14,760 nucleotides of DNA from assembly GCA_938002705.1 (NCBI GenBank), contig CALLAG010000402.1:1-14760 (forward strand), written 5' to 3'. Positions 7,458 to 14,706 of the stretch are shown here, piece after piece; the first letter of the stretch is position 1, and each line of letters opens with the position of its first letter. The notes under the pieces were generated by a model that saw only the letters and a program-made list of their open reading frames with translations, ran no database searches and was not told where the DNA came from. The stretch comes from an uncultured Saprospiraceae bacterium (GTDB lineage: Bacteria; Bacteroidota; Bacteroidia; Chitinophagales; Saprospiraceae). Position numbers and translations under genes: made by a program.

Positions 7458-7488
7458 GGCTTATTATGCTAGTGGTCTTTCTAATTAA

Positions 7489-8892
7489 TTAAAAACTAAT
7501 CTTACTTAGAAAATATAGACCCTTATCTCCTATATCGTTAAAACTATATTCAAAGCTAAGCAGAAAATTATTAAATAAAATAACATCTACTGCTGGTCCA
7601 TATCCATATATGATTCGATTATTAAGTGTATTTGATTGTACATAAGTACCTTCATAGATGTATGCTACATCAACATTGAGCCTTATGAACATTGTAAGGT
7701 TCATTTTCTGGAATTGTCTCGGCATCCATCTAGCCGTATTAAGGTTGTTATCATAGATCATATACTTGACAGAATTCATAGATATCCCATAGTCTGTACC
7801 ATCCATCACATATAATTCATAACCTGAGACGATGTCGGTGCTCCATCCTATAGCTCTATTATTGGCGTAAGCTAATAGTCCTCTTATGATATTGGTCTTA
7901 GCTTTATTACGACTACTGATGATGAGCTTTCTTTCCATAAGTGGCCAGTGCTTCTCTGCACCTATAGTCACACTTAGGTTATTAAATTCGTTAAAAACAC
8001 CTAAGCCTTCTTTCTTAATACTACCGAAAAGTAAATAGCCACCTAATGGGTATTGTATATAAGTTCTCTTATCTAGTTCATATGCATATTCTATATAGAA
8101 AAACTTCTGTGACGTATTACCATCAAGGAAGTAATCAGTATTCAATTCTTGTGCTACATAGTCGTCTATCTCGTTATGATGATACTCTATTCTAAGTCTA
8201 TGGAAGTTGTATGTATCGGGCCTATATTTTAGCTCAGGTCCTATCCGAAATCGTGATAGTAATTTACGGTCATCTTGGTTACGTGCAAATAATGGTTTGT
8301 TGTTTTCTGTTCTATAATTAATCTCTCTATTCTCTGCATAAAAAATAGAGCCCCCTATTCCCAGTTTGTTATCTAATGCAAGGAATGGATATTGATACGT
8401 TAATTCATATTTGGTAGTATATCCAAAATGAACCTTAAGTTTAAGCGGATCACGGTTACCAGTAAAATTATAGTGTGATAGCCTTAAGCCATAATTTACT
8501 CTGTCAAGAGACTTATCTTGTTCTTGCCACCACACGCTAAAATTTCTATCAGCAAGTTCAAATATCGGCATCGGATATAAATACCAATTCTCTTGTACGT
8601 CGATTTTCAATTTAGCTGTCTGTGATTTTACATTATATTCTGTAAGATTGATTATAACTGAATTAAAGAGACCGGTACCCAAGACTCTTAGCCGACTTTC
8701 TTGTATTTGTTGTGGTATATTTCTTAACTGGATTGTATCACCTTTTTTTATCACCAGTTCCATATGGATGGTTCTATCTTGGGTATGATAGTTACCAGAT
8801 ATGATAACATCGGTGATGCTTATAAGGTTATCTTGCGCATAAGATAAAGAGGATGTAACTATAAGAATGAGAAAGCAGAGAATTCTAAACAT
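7489..8892 (-). CDS. Omp85/BamA-like outer membrane beta-barrel protein with one POTRA domain
   Basis: The 467-residue protein begins with a signal peptide (about 1-19, hydrophobic core L-C-F-L-I-L-I-V, likely cleavage after S-Y-A). One POTRA-like domain follows (about 22-102; I-T-D-V-I-I-S-G-N-Y...G-L-F-N-S-V-I-I-N). Then comes a D15-type barrel entered through W-Y-L-Y-P-M-P-I-F-E-L-A-D-R-N-F (103-118), a motif common in Bacteroidota surface-antigen proteins. The last residue is Phe (L-S-K-I-S-F), as expected for a BAM-recognised strand. BamA proper carries about five POTRA domains, so this short version is probably an accessory Omp85 protein rather than the essential assembly factor. Its ATG lies inside the end of the CBS gene (8-nt overlap). 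Confidence 0.87.
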   Translation of the reverse strand: MFRILCFLILIVTSSLSYAQDNLISITDVIISGNYHTQDRTIHMELVIKKGDTIQLRNIPQQIQESRLRVLGTGLFNSVIINLTEYNVKSQTAKLKIDVQENWYLYPMPIFELADRNFSVWWQEQDKSLDRVNYGLRLSHYNFTGNRDPLKLKVHFGYTTKYELTYQYPFLALDNKLGIGGSIFYAENREINYRTENNKPLFARNQDDRKLLSRFRIGPELKYRPDTYNFHRLRIEYHHNEIDDYVAQELNTDYFLDGNTSQKFFYIEYAYELDKRTYIQYPLGGYLLFGSIKKEGLGVFNEFNNLSVTIGAEKHWPLMERKLIISSRNKAKTNIIRGLLAYANNRAIGWSTDIVSGYELYVMDGTDYGISMNSVKYMIYDNNLNTARWMPRQFQKMNLTMFIRLNVDVAYIYEGTYVQSNTLNNRIIYGYGPAVDVILFNNFLLSFEYSFNDIGDKGLYFLSKISF

Positions 8893-9544
8893 CTAAGAAC
8901 CGCATCAATTGGTCGTAATTATCCTTTAGGTCTTCTCGCAAAGACTCTTCTGTAAATGTCGCTTTGATATCATATCCATACCGCTCCAGAGCTGCTATAA
9001 TATCTCGGATCTGCTGATGATTTATTTTTAGTGTTATGAGTATAGTCGATGACTCATGCTTAGAGGTAATAAAGCTTGCTATTATAGATGCATTTTCTAG
9101 CTCTATAACTCTTGCTATTTCTGATAGAACGTATCCCTTATGGCTGGTTTCTATTACTATAATTCCGCCAGGTTCCTTAAAGGAAAATGTACCAGCAAAG
9201 AATGTCAATAAATCTTCTTGTGATACAGCTCCTAGATACTGATTATCTGCACTGACTACTGGTGCTAAGGTATAGTTATGTTCTGCCATCCTCGATAAGA
9301 GATCAAAAATGTGATCTTCTGAACTAACTGAAATCTTAGACTCATCTAATATGATATCACGTATACTGGTATCAGGATCTACACTGGTTACCTCTTCTTC
9401 TGATACAACGCCTAGATAGATTCCGTCTTTTACTATCGGTAGGTGTCTTACATGAAAAAGGCTCATCATAGACATCGCCTGTGCAACATTGTCACTTGGG
9501 ATTAATGGTATAATCTGATCTGATATAAGTTCTTTAGCTATCAT
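8885..9544 (-). CDS. Two-CBS-domain protein with ACT-like C-terminus
   Basis: The 219 residues comprise tandem CBS domains (about 3-55, with V-R-H-L-P-I-V-K-D-G-I-Y-L-G-V-V-S; and 62-117, with A-P-V-V-S-A-D-N-Q-Y-L-G-A-V-S-Q-E-D). A beta-alpha-beta-beta-alpha-beta region (about 126-197, beginning G-G-I-I-V-I-E-T) resembles an ACT domain. CBS pairs usually bind adenine nucleotides and ACT domains bind small ligands, so a cytoplasmic sensor role is likely, but the ligand and target are unknown. A CBS protein close to nadK is a familiar arrangement in Bacteroidota from my recollection. Here the Omp85-like gene lies between them, overlapping the CBS gene by 8 nt. Confidence 0.85.
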   Translation of the reverse strand: MIAKELISDQIIPLIPSDNVAQAMSMMSLFHVRHLPIVKDGIYLGVVSEEEVTSVDPDTSIRDIILDESKISVSSEDHIFDLLSRMAEHNYTLAPVVSADNQYLGAVSQEDLLTFFAGTFSFKEPGGIIVIETSHKGYVLSEIARVIELENASIIASFITSKHESSTILITLKINHQQIRDIIAALERYGYDIKATFTEESLREDLKDNYDQLMRFLDV

Positions 9545-9577
9545 CTATTATATTAAACTATCTAAGTAGGCTATAAG

Positions 9578-10381
9578 TTACCTTCGAGAAAGTTTTTCTT
9601 TTTCGTACATGTACTCTTTGTCGGAGAGAAGTCCTCTTTCTCGTAAGTCTTTCAACTTATTAAGCTGGCTCAGTAGAGCGTCATCTGCTAAGAGATCTTG
9701 CTTCGGTGCTGATATGTTAAGCGCTGTATCTCTCTTATATCCTCGACTTACAAAACTTTCAAATTCTGGTTGTATTCTCAAGTAGGCTAGATCATCATAG
9801 GTTTTTATTTTTTCAAAATCCTTAAATCCTAGTCGTACACTTTCTTCTAGATAGTAGAATGATTTATCTTTATTTTCTAGTAATGAATGCACCGCCGCAA
9901 GCTTAAAGTTCACTTTTACATTATCGGGATTAATTTCTAAAGCTTGTGTAAAATCCTTCTCAGCACCTTCGAGATCATATTCTTTATATTTTCTATCTCC
10001 ACTCTTTATAAATGGATTTGCTGACACGCCTTTGTCGTAGTTATATTTTTTGCGCTTGTTCTCCATTTCTTGAATTTCTCGAGAGGATCTTTTATTCTCT
10101 CTTTGTATTCGCCTTCCTGATCTATCTCTCCTCGATTTGGGTTGGGCATCTTGATTGTATTGCTCATCAAATGTCTTATCACTCATAGATAATAATTTGA
10201 TAGCATCCATAAGACCTAATAGGGCAGTGAAAGGAAATTTGATACCTGAAAAAATAACAAACGTGAGAAATATATAGAAAAATCCAGGACCCGTTCTACC
10301 TAAGTAAAACTTATGTACACCTAATGACCCTAAAAAAAAAGCTAATAATGCCGCCGTTATTCTACTCTTTGGTTGCTTCAT
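9578..10381 (-). CDS. TM2 domain - TPR - SHOCT fusion protein
   Basis: Three modules are visible in 267 residues. Residues about 6-64 form a TM2 domain: two membrane helices with F-F-L-G-S-L-G-V-H-K-F-Y-L-G (15-28) and the trailing L-G-L-M-D-A-I-K. A highly charged linker (66-120) follows. Residues about 125-211 form TPR-like helices (A-E-K-D-F-T-Q-A-L-E-I-N-P-D-N and, at the end, D-D-L-A-Y-L-R-I-Q-P-E-F). Residues about 236-266 match a SHOCT motif (L-x-K-L-K-D-L-R-E-R-G-L-L-S-D-K-E-Y). It is an inner-membrane protein of unknown function, perhaps a scaffold. It starts one base after the stop of the SpoIIE phosphatase gene, so the two are likely co-translated and possibly act together. Confidence 0.85.
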   Translation of the reverse strand: MKQPKSRITAALLAFFLGSLGVHKFYLGRTGPGFFYIFLTFVIFSGIKFPFTALLGLMDAIKLLSMSDKTFDEQYNQDAQPKSRRDRSGRRIQRENKRSSREIQEMENKRKKYNYDKGVSANPFIKSGDRKYKEYDLEGAEKDFTQALEINPDNVKVNFKLAAVHSLLENKDKSFYYLEESVRLGFKDFEKIKTYDDLAYLRIQPEFESFVSRGYKRDTALNISAPKQDLLADDALLSQLNKLKDLRERGLLSDKEYMYEKEKLSRR

Positions 10382-10382
10382 A

Positions 10383-11606
10383 TTATCTAATCTTAGTTGT
10401 TAGCAATGCTATATCATCTACATATCCATTAGAACCTTTAAATTCTTCTAACTCAGTTATTAGTTTTTGGTTAAACGTTTTTGCCTTTGCTGCAGCATTC
10501 ATTTTTACGAAATCCAATACTCTGTTATCATCATAGTATTCATCCTGTTCGTTCTTTAGATCTATCAGTCCGTCTGTAAAACAGAATAAAAGTGCATCCT
10601 TTTTTAATTGGACTTTCTCCTCTTTTATTGATGGTAATTTCTCAAATGCGCCTATCACTGAACTACCTGTTTTTAATAATTTTATCTCTCCCCCATTTAG
10701 TAATATTGGTGGATAATGGCCTGCATTTATATACGTTAATTCCTTAGTTTCGAGATTGATTTCTGCTATGAAGAAAGTGATAAATTTATCGCTTTTTGTA
10801 ATTCTATATACTGCTTGATTAAGCGCAAATACAAATGTCTCTAGGTCTCTGTATTGAAATATAAGACTATGTAACATCGCTTGAAAATTTGACATGAGTA
10901 GCGCAGCGGCTATACCCTTTCCGGATATATCTGCGATAACAACAGCAAATCTGTTATCATCAAATTTTATATAATCGACATAGTCACCTCCTATATTATC
11001 ATGTGGTTTATAATAGGTATCTATCTCAAATGCATCACTAACTGGCATATGTTCAGGAATCAACATTTCTTGAAATTCCTTGGCCAGTTCTAATTCTTTT
11101 TTGAATCTTTCTTGCGATAGTTGTTTCTTGAAGAGACGTTTGTTTTCTATAGCAACAGCAATGATGTTAGTAATTGTCGTTATAAATTGTATCTTATTAT
11201 AAATGTCTTCCTTATCCTTAATCCCACCTATCAGTGCAAATGCAATAGGACTGTCTTTATGAAAAACAGGTATTATAATATCAAACATGCGAAGATAAAT
11301 ATGGTCTTCGTCCTTTATTGTATGAAGTCTTTTGTGTTTAAGACATTCTGCTATCAGCTCCTTCTCGTATCCTTCTTCTAGATTTATATGAGTTGCTATA
11401 CGCCATTCATCGGTACCTTTTACGAATAGACACATTTTTAATATACCCATCTCCCAACTTAGGAATGACCTGTACATATTAAAAAGGCCTCCTTCGGGGA
11501 CATTATCATTTATAGCCTGAGTAATAGTCAATAGACTCTTGATCTGCAGTTCTTTGAGACTGAGTTCTTTTTCTAACTTCTCTAATAATTCTAATTTACT
11601 TCTCAA
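10383..11606 (-). CDS. GAF-like sensor plus SpoIIE/PP2C-type serine phosphatase (RsbU-like)
   Basis: The 407 residues hold an N-terminal coiled coil (1-28), a GAF-like sensory domain (about 30-158), a linker helix with E-L-A-K-E-F-Q-E-M-L-I-P (173-184) and a SpoIIE phosphatase domain (about 190-406). The phosphatase metal-site motifs are intact: GGDYVDY (206-212, Asp208), A-D-I-S-G-K-G (225-231, Asp226), A-G-H-Y-P-P (295-300), F-T-D-G-L (343-347, Asp345) and D-D-I-A-L-L (397-402). Such enzymes dephosphorylate anti-sigma-factor antagonists, but no STAS or RsbW-type gene is in the window. The start is TTG at 11604-11606, directly after an in-frame TAG; the first in-frame ATG (Met44) would remove part of the GAF domain. 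It follows the mazG-like stop by 4 nt. Confidence 0.92.
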   Translation of the reverse strand: MRSKLELLEKLEKELSLKELQIKSLLTITQAINDNVPEGGLFNMYRSFLSWEMGILKMCLFVKGTDEWRIATHINLEEGYEKELIAECLKHKRLHTIKDEDHIYLRMFDIIIPVFHKDSPIAFALIGGIKDKEDIYNKIQFITTITNIIAVAIENKRLFKKQLSQERFKKELELAKEFQEMLIPEHMPVSDAFEIDTYYKPHDNIGGDYVDYIKFDDNRFAVVIADISGKGIAAALLMSNFQAMLHSLIFQYRDLETFVFALNQAVYRITKSDKFITFFIAEINLETKELTYINAGHYPPILLNGGEIKLLKTGSSVIGAFEKLPSIKEEKVQLKKDALLFCFTDGLIDLKNEQDEYYDDNRVLDFVKMNAAAKAKTFNQKLITELEEFKGSNGYVDDIALLTTKIR

Positions 11607-11610
11607 CTAT

Positions 11611-11946
11611 TTATAATTTCTCATTTGATTGATGCCTGTCCTTATCTCTTGTAGTCTTCTTATCTATGTTTTCTTTTAGTACTTCTGTTATGTCTATATC
11701 CATCTGGTTAGCTAAGCAAGTTGTAACGAATATTATATCTGCTAGTTCGTCTGCAATTTTCTTTTTAGCCTCTACATCAGTTAGTGGTACCTTATAAGAT
11801 TGCTCTCCATATTTTCTTGATATATGTCTCGCAAGTTCACCCACTTCTTCTGTCAGTATAGCCATATTGGTCATCTCTGAGAAGTACCGGACGCCATAGG
11901 TTTTGATCCAGTTATCCACTTTGTTCTGCCACTCTTTTATAGTCAT
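11611..11946 (-). CDS. MazG-like nucleotide pyrophosphohydrolase
   Basis: A 111-residue single-domain all-alpha NTP pyrophosphatase, which hydrolyses (d)NTPs to monophosphate and PPi, probably to clear noncanonical nucleotides. The Mg-binding pattern is present: E33-E34-V-G-E37 (ILTEEVGELARHIS) and E67-L-A-D70 (I-A-D-E-L-A-D-I-I-F-V-T). The C-terminal N93-I-D-K96-K-T-T-R100 fits the NxxKxxxR tail. The length is that of short MazG/dCTPase-like proteins rather than two-domain E. coli MazG. It starts 6 nt after the dtd stop; dtd next to a short MazG protein is a pairing I know from other Bacteroidota, and both are quality-control hydrolases. Confidence 0.9.
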   Translation of the reverse strand: MTIKEWQNKVDNWIKTYGVRYFSEMTNMAILTEEVGELARHISRKYGEQSYKVPLTDVEAKKKIADELADIIFVTTCLANQMDIDITEVLKENIDKKTTRDKDRHQSNEKL

Positions 11947-11952
11947 ATCTTC

Positions 11953-12408
11953 TTATTCTTTCAACTTCGAATCTATAATAATGGTTACTGGTCCATCATT
12001 GGTAAATGTCACCTTCATATCTGCACCGAATATTCCCTCTGAGACTTCTATGTCATGCACTGCTGCTATGTGTGTATTAAAGTCATCATATAACTGTTTA
12101 GCTATTTCTGGTCTTGCAGCTTTTATATAGGATGGTCTATTGCCCTTACGCGTGCTCGCATGCAGGGTAAATTGGCTGATTATGAGTAACGATCCTTCTA
12201 TATCCTTAACAGATAGATTCATAACGGATTCTGCGTCATTAAATATTCTTAGGCCAGCGATTTTCTTGGCGAGCCATGTGATATCATCCTTATTATCGTC
12301 AGGTTCTATACCTAATAGTACGACAAGGCCTTTATCTATTTGACCTACTATGTCATTCTTAACTTCTACCTTTGCAGGAGTTGTTACCCGCTGTATAACT
12401 GCTCTCAA
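11953..12408 (-). CDS. dtd: D-aminoacyl-tRNA deacylase, TTG start
   Basis: Removes D-amino acids (and glycine from tRNA-Ala) mischarged on tRNA, in the cytoplasm. From TTG at 12406-12408 the protein begins M-R-A-V-I-Q-R-V-T, the conserved first strand of Dtd, and has 151 residues, the family length. Both signature blocks are present: S-Q-F-T-L (78-82) with T-R-K-G-N-R-P-S-Y just after it, and the cross-subunit Gly-cisPro loop N-D-G-P-V-T (137-142). The frame is open to a GTG at 12457-12459, which would add 17 residues with no family counterpart, so I chose TTG. It is the first gene of the long minus-strand run and borders the candidate origin region. Confidence 0.95.
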   Translation of the reverse strand: MRAVIQRVTTPAKVEVKNDIVGQIDKGLVVLLGIEPDDNKDDITWLAKKIAGLRIFNDAESVMNLSVKDIEGSLLIISQFTLHASTRKGNRPSYIKAARPEIAKQLYDDFNTHIAAVHDIEVSEGIFGADMKVTFTNDGPVTIIIDSKLKE

Positions 12409-12494
12409 TTGTGTTAGTAATATCTTATTAACTTCAAAGTAATTAACATGGATAAACACCTAAATTATTTATCAGGTGATTATATATTAAAATT

Positions 12495-12510
12495 ACTAAT
12501 ATATATTAGT
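12495..12510. repeat. 16-bp perfect AT-rich palindrome
   Basis: The sequence actaatatatattagt equals its own reverse complement. It could be a protein-binding operator or part of a melting region. A related tatatatta occurs just before it at 12481-12489. Confidence 0.6.
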
Positions 12511-12604
12511 TATCAATAGCTTTGATTAAATTTTCCATGAGCTATTAACACTCTATTTCCATTTGGTAAGTACACTTGTTCTTATTAAACACTTTTGTTA
12601 CCAC

Positions 12605-12613
12605 TGTGGATTA
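12605..12613 (-). promoter_or_regulatory. DnaA-box-like site 1
   Basis: The plus strand reads TGTGGATTA, one mismatch from TGTGGATAA, so the TTATCCACA sense lies on minus. It is the first of three such sites in 76 bp. Confidence 0.45.
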
Positions 12614-12649
12614 TCTAATGTTATATAGACTTCTCATAGTTAGTAAGCT

Positions 12650-12658
12650 TGTGGATAG
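12650..12658 (-). promoter_or_regulatory. DnaA-box-like site 2
   Basis: The plus strand reads TGTGGATAG, with one mismatch at the last base. It has the same orientation as sites 1 and 3 and starts 45 nt after site 1. Confidence 0.45.
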
Positions 12659-12671
12659 AGTAGTGTGATTA

Positions 12672-12680
12672 TGTGGATAC
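12672..12680 (-). promoter_or_regulatory. DnaA-box-like site 3
   Basis: The plus strand reads TGTGGATAC, with one mismatch at the last base. It starts 22 nt after site 2, about two helical turns, so both would face the same side of the DNA. Confidence 0.45.
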
Positions 12681-12857
12681 AGTTTCTGTAGAGGTGATGG
12701 ACTATCTATATCCCCATATCAACACTCTTAATAATAAGGTCTTTTATTTTTTTAAAAATCTTTTATAATTATCTAGTGTTGTTTATAACTGCTACAAATA
12801 ATGCTTTTTAAAAAACAATTTACTTTGCATCAGATTGTAATACCAAATGAATAATCA

Positions 12858-13940
12858 ATGAAATATAACAGGATTGTCAAGGGCTGGCTTATATTAGGTA
12901 TAGTTATGCTGTTCTTTCAGATTATAATAGGTGGTGTAACAAGAATTACCGGTTCAGGCTTATCTATTACTAAGTGGGAGATAGTAACGGGTACGCTACC
13001 TCCTTTGACGGAAGCTAAATGGCAGGAGGAATTCAATGCTTATAAACAGACACCTCAGTATCTTAAGATTAATCAAGGAATGGAATTGGGATCTTTATTT
13101 GATTCGAGTTCTTTTAAGTTTATATATTTTTGGGAATATTTTCATAGGTTATGGGCCCGTGTCATGGGATTTGTCTTTTTATTCCCTATTATTTTTTTCA
13201 TATATAAGAAGTGGGTGGATAGGACTCTGGTGAGGAAGTTATCTTATGTGTTTATAGGTGCTATGTGTGCAGCACTTTTCGGTTGGATTATGGTTGCCAG
13301 TGGTCTTAAGGATAGACCTTGGGTGAATGCTTATAAGCTATCATTACACTTGGGTATAGCCTTACTTACTTTGGGATTTCTCTTATTTGCGAGTTACTAT
13401 GCCCTACTTAAGGATCGATTATCTGTTAATAATAAGGTTCTATATAAGTTGTCGATGGTTTTCTTTGTTATGTTATGTATTCAGATCTTTTTCGGAGCTA
13501 TTGTATCTGGTATGAAGGCTTCTCTTTATTATCCAAGTTGGCCAGATATAGGTGGTTCTTTTATACCTAATATTCTATTTGATGCAGAGACTTGGAGCTT
13601 TCAGAATCTTATAGATTATGACAAGAGTCCTCTTATGCCAGCACTGATCCATGTGCTACATAGGAATTGGGGCTACTTGACTTACTTTTTTGGCTTGTAT
13701 TTAGCATTTAAGGTCTTTAGATACCCGTTGAAGAGAACGTATTACATTCTTAGTGTGCTACTCTTTGTATTGTTAAATATTCAAGTTTTACTTGGTATAA
13801 TGACTTTAATACTTTCTGTGGGAACTGTTCCAGTCTTTTATGGTGTCATGCATCAGGCAGTTGCTATCTTTATATTCGGTATCGGCTTATTACAAGTCTA
13901 TCTGTTTAGAAGAAGAAATGTCAATTACAATGATGCATAG
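12858..13940 (+). CDS. ctaA: Heme A synthase, COX15/CtaA family
   Basis: An inner-membrane enzyme that oxidises the C8 methyl of heme O to give heme A for aa3-type cytochrome oxidases. The 360 residues form about eight membrane helices in two related halves. The opening G-G-V-T-R-I-T-G-S-G-L-S-I-T-K-W (25-40) is diagnostic. Heme-ligand histidines are visible: His96 with Glu93 (FWEYFHRLWAR), His164 (L-S-L-H-L-G), His268 (H-V-L-H-R-N-W-G) and His332 (G-V-M-H-Q). The first outer loop lacks the cysteine pair of Bacillus-type CtaA, so this is the COX15-like class. It implies aerobic respiration with heme A. No heme O synthase or oxidase genes are in the window. It is the first plus-strand gene right of the candidate origin. 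Confidence 0.95.
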   Translation: MKYNRIVKGWLILGIVMLFFQIIIGGVTRITGSGLSITKWEIVTGTLPPLTEAKWQEEFNAYKQTPQYLKINQGMELGSLFDSSSFKFIYFWEYFHRLWARVMGFVFLFPIIFFIYKKWVDRTLVRKLSYVFIGAMCAALFGWIMVASGLKDRPWVNAYKLSLHLGIALLTLGFLLFASYYALLKDRLSVNNKVLYKLSMVFFVMLCIQIFFGAIVSGMKASLYYPSWPDIGGSFIPNILFDAETWSFQNLIDYDKSPLMPALIHVLHRNWGYLTYFFGLYLAFKVFRYPLKRTYYILSVLLFVLLNIQVLLGIMTLILSVGTVPVFYGVMHQAVAIFIFGIGLLQVYLFRRRNVNYNDA

Positions 13941-14706
13941 TATTATAAGTGAAAATGGTTTTAAGTATATCGAGTTAAATCCTGGTAAGGAGGTTCTTTT
14001 ATTATTACACGGTCTTTTTGGTGCATTAAGTAATTTCAGGGATATCGCTGATAATTTTAGGAATTATAATGTGGTTATCCCCATACTTCCTATTATGACC
14101 ATGCCTCTCAAGAAATTAGGGCTTCCTGGATTAGTGGATCATGTGGATCAGTTTATTAGTTATAAAGGATTCGATAACCTTAATATATTAGGTAATAGTT
14201 TGGGTGGTCATATAGCTCAGTTGTATGCACTGAGAAAACCTGATTATGTTAAGAGTCTTATACTAACTGGCAGTTCTGGATTATTTGAGAATGCTATGGG
14301 TAAGACCTTTCCTCAAAGGAATAATTATGAGTTTATAAAGGCCAAAGTGGAATCTACTTTCTTTGATCCGCAGGTAGCTGATAAAGCCTTGGTAGATGAG
14401 GTATTTGAAACTGTCAATGATAGAAGTAAGGCTATACGAATAGTAGTAACGGCTAAGTCTGCTGTGAGAAATAACTTAGCTAATAAGATACATGATATTA
14501 AAGCTAAGACATTATTAGTTTGGGGTAAGAATGATATTATTACTCCTGCTTTCGTAGGCAAAAAATTCAATGAGTTATTACCTAATTCGGTATTAGAATA
14601 TATTGATAATTGTGGTCATGCTCCTATGATGGAACGACCACAATTATTCAATAATATTCTTAATAATTTTTTATCGTCTATACACAATACGTTAGTTGAG
14701 CATTAA
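13918..14706 (+). CDS. Alpha/beta hydrolase
   Basis: A 262-residue single-domain alpha/beta hydrolase. The oxyanion loop is L-L-L-L-H-G-L-F-G (27-35), the nucleophile elbow G-N-S-L-G-G puts Ser94 in place, the acid is Asp206 in W-G-K-N-D-I-I-T-P and the base is His234 in N-C-G-H-A-P-M-M-E. The triad is therefore complete; the substrate is unknown. I take ATG at 13918-13920, preceded by a purine-rich agaagaa, which overlaps ctaA by 23 nt. ATGs at 13930 and 13933 are alternatives. Frames reaching further back into ctaA have no family counterpart. The overlap suggests co-transcription with ctaA, not necessarily shared function. Confidence 0.88.
   Translation: MSITMMHSIISENGFKYIELNPGKEVLLLLHGLFGALSNFRDIADNFRNYNVVIPILPIMTMPLKKLGLPGLVDHVDQFISYKGFDNLNILGNSLGGHIAQLYALRKPDYVKSLILTGSSGLFENAMGKTFPQRNNYEFIKAKVESTFFDPQVADKALVDEVFETVNDRSKAIRIVVTAKSAVRNNLANKIHDIKAKTLLVWGKNDIITPAFVGKKFNELLPNSVLEYIDNCGHAPMMERPQLFNNILNNFLSSIHNTLVEH

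Larger units (their letters stand above)
12409..12857. other. Gene-free AT-rich region; candidate chromosomal replication origin (oriC)
   Basis: This spacer separates the divergent dtd and ctaA genes and contains no credible frame (longest noted: 23 codons). It holds three 9-mers one mismatch from the DnaA box, all in the same orientation (12605-12613, 12650-12658, 12672-12680). It also holds a weaker two-mismatch site on the opposite strand sense (ATATCCCCA, 12708-12716), a 16-bp palindrome (12495-12510) and an A/T tract (about 12728-12772) that could act as an unwinding element beside the boxes. Hand counts change from G 71/C 88 on the plus strand at 11941-12360 to G 97/C 53 at 12841-13260. 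Gene direction diverges here. TTACTTTG, one mismatch from the -7 consensus TAnnTTTG, faces outward at both edges (12435-12442 minus, 12820-12827 plus) and may mark divergent promoters. Origin function is inference; plain divergent promoters are the alternative. Confidence 0.45.

Noticed and set aside
12698..12769. 23-codon plus-strand frame in the dtd-ctaA spacer
   Set aside because: Very short, in AT-rich DNA with many chance frames, and without any conserved feature.
14325..14570. 81-codon minus-strand frame within the alpha/beta hydrolase
   Set aside because: Antisense to a gene with an intact catalytic triad; no motif.
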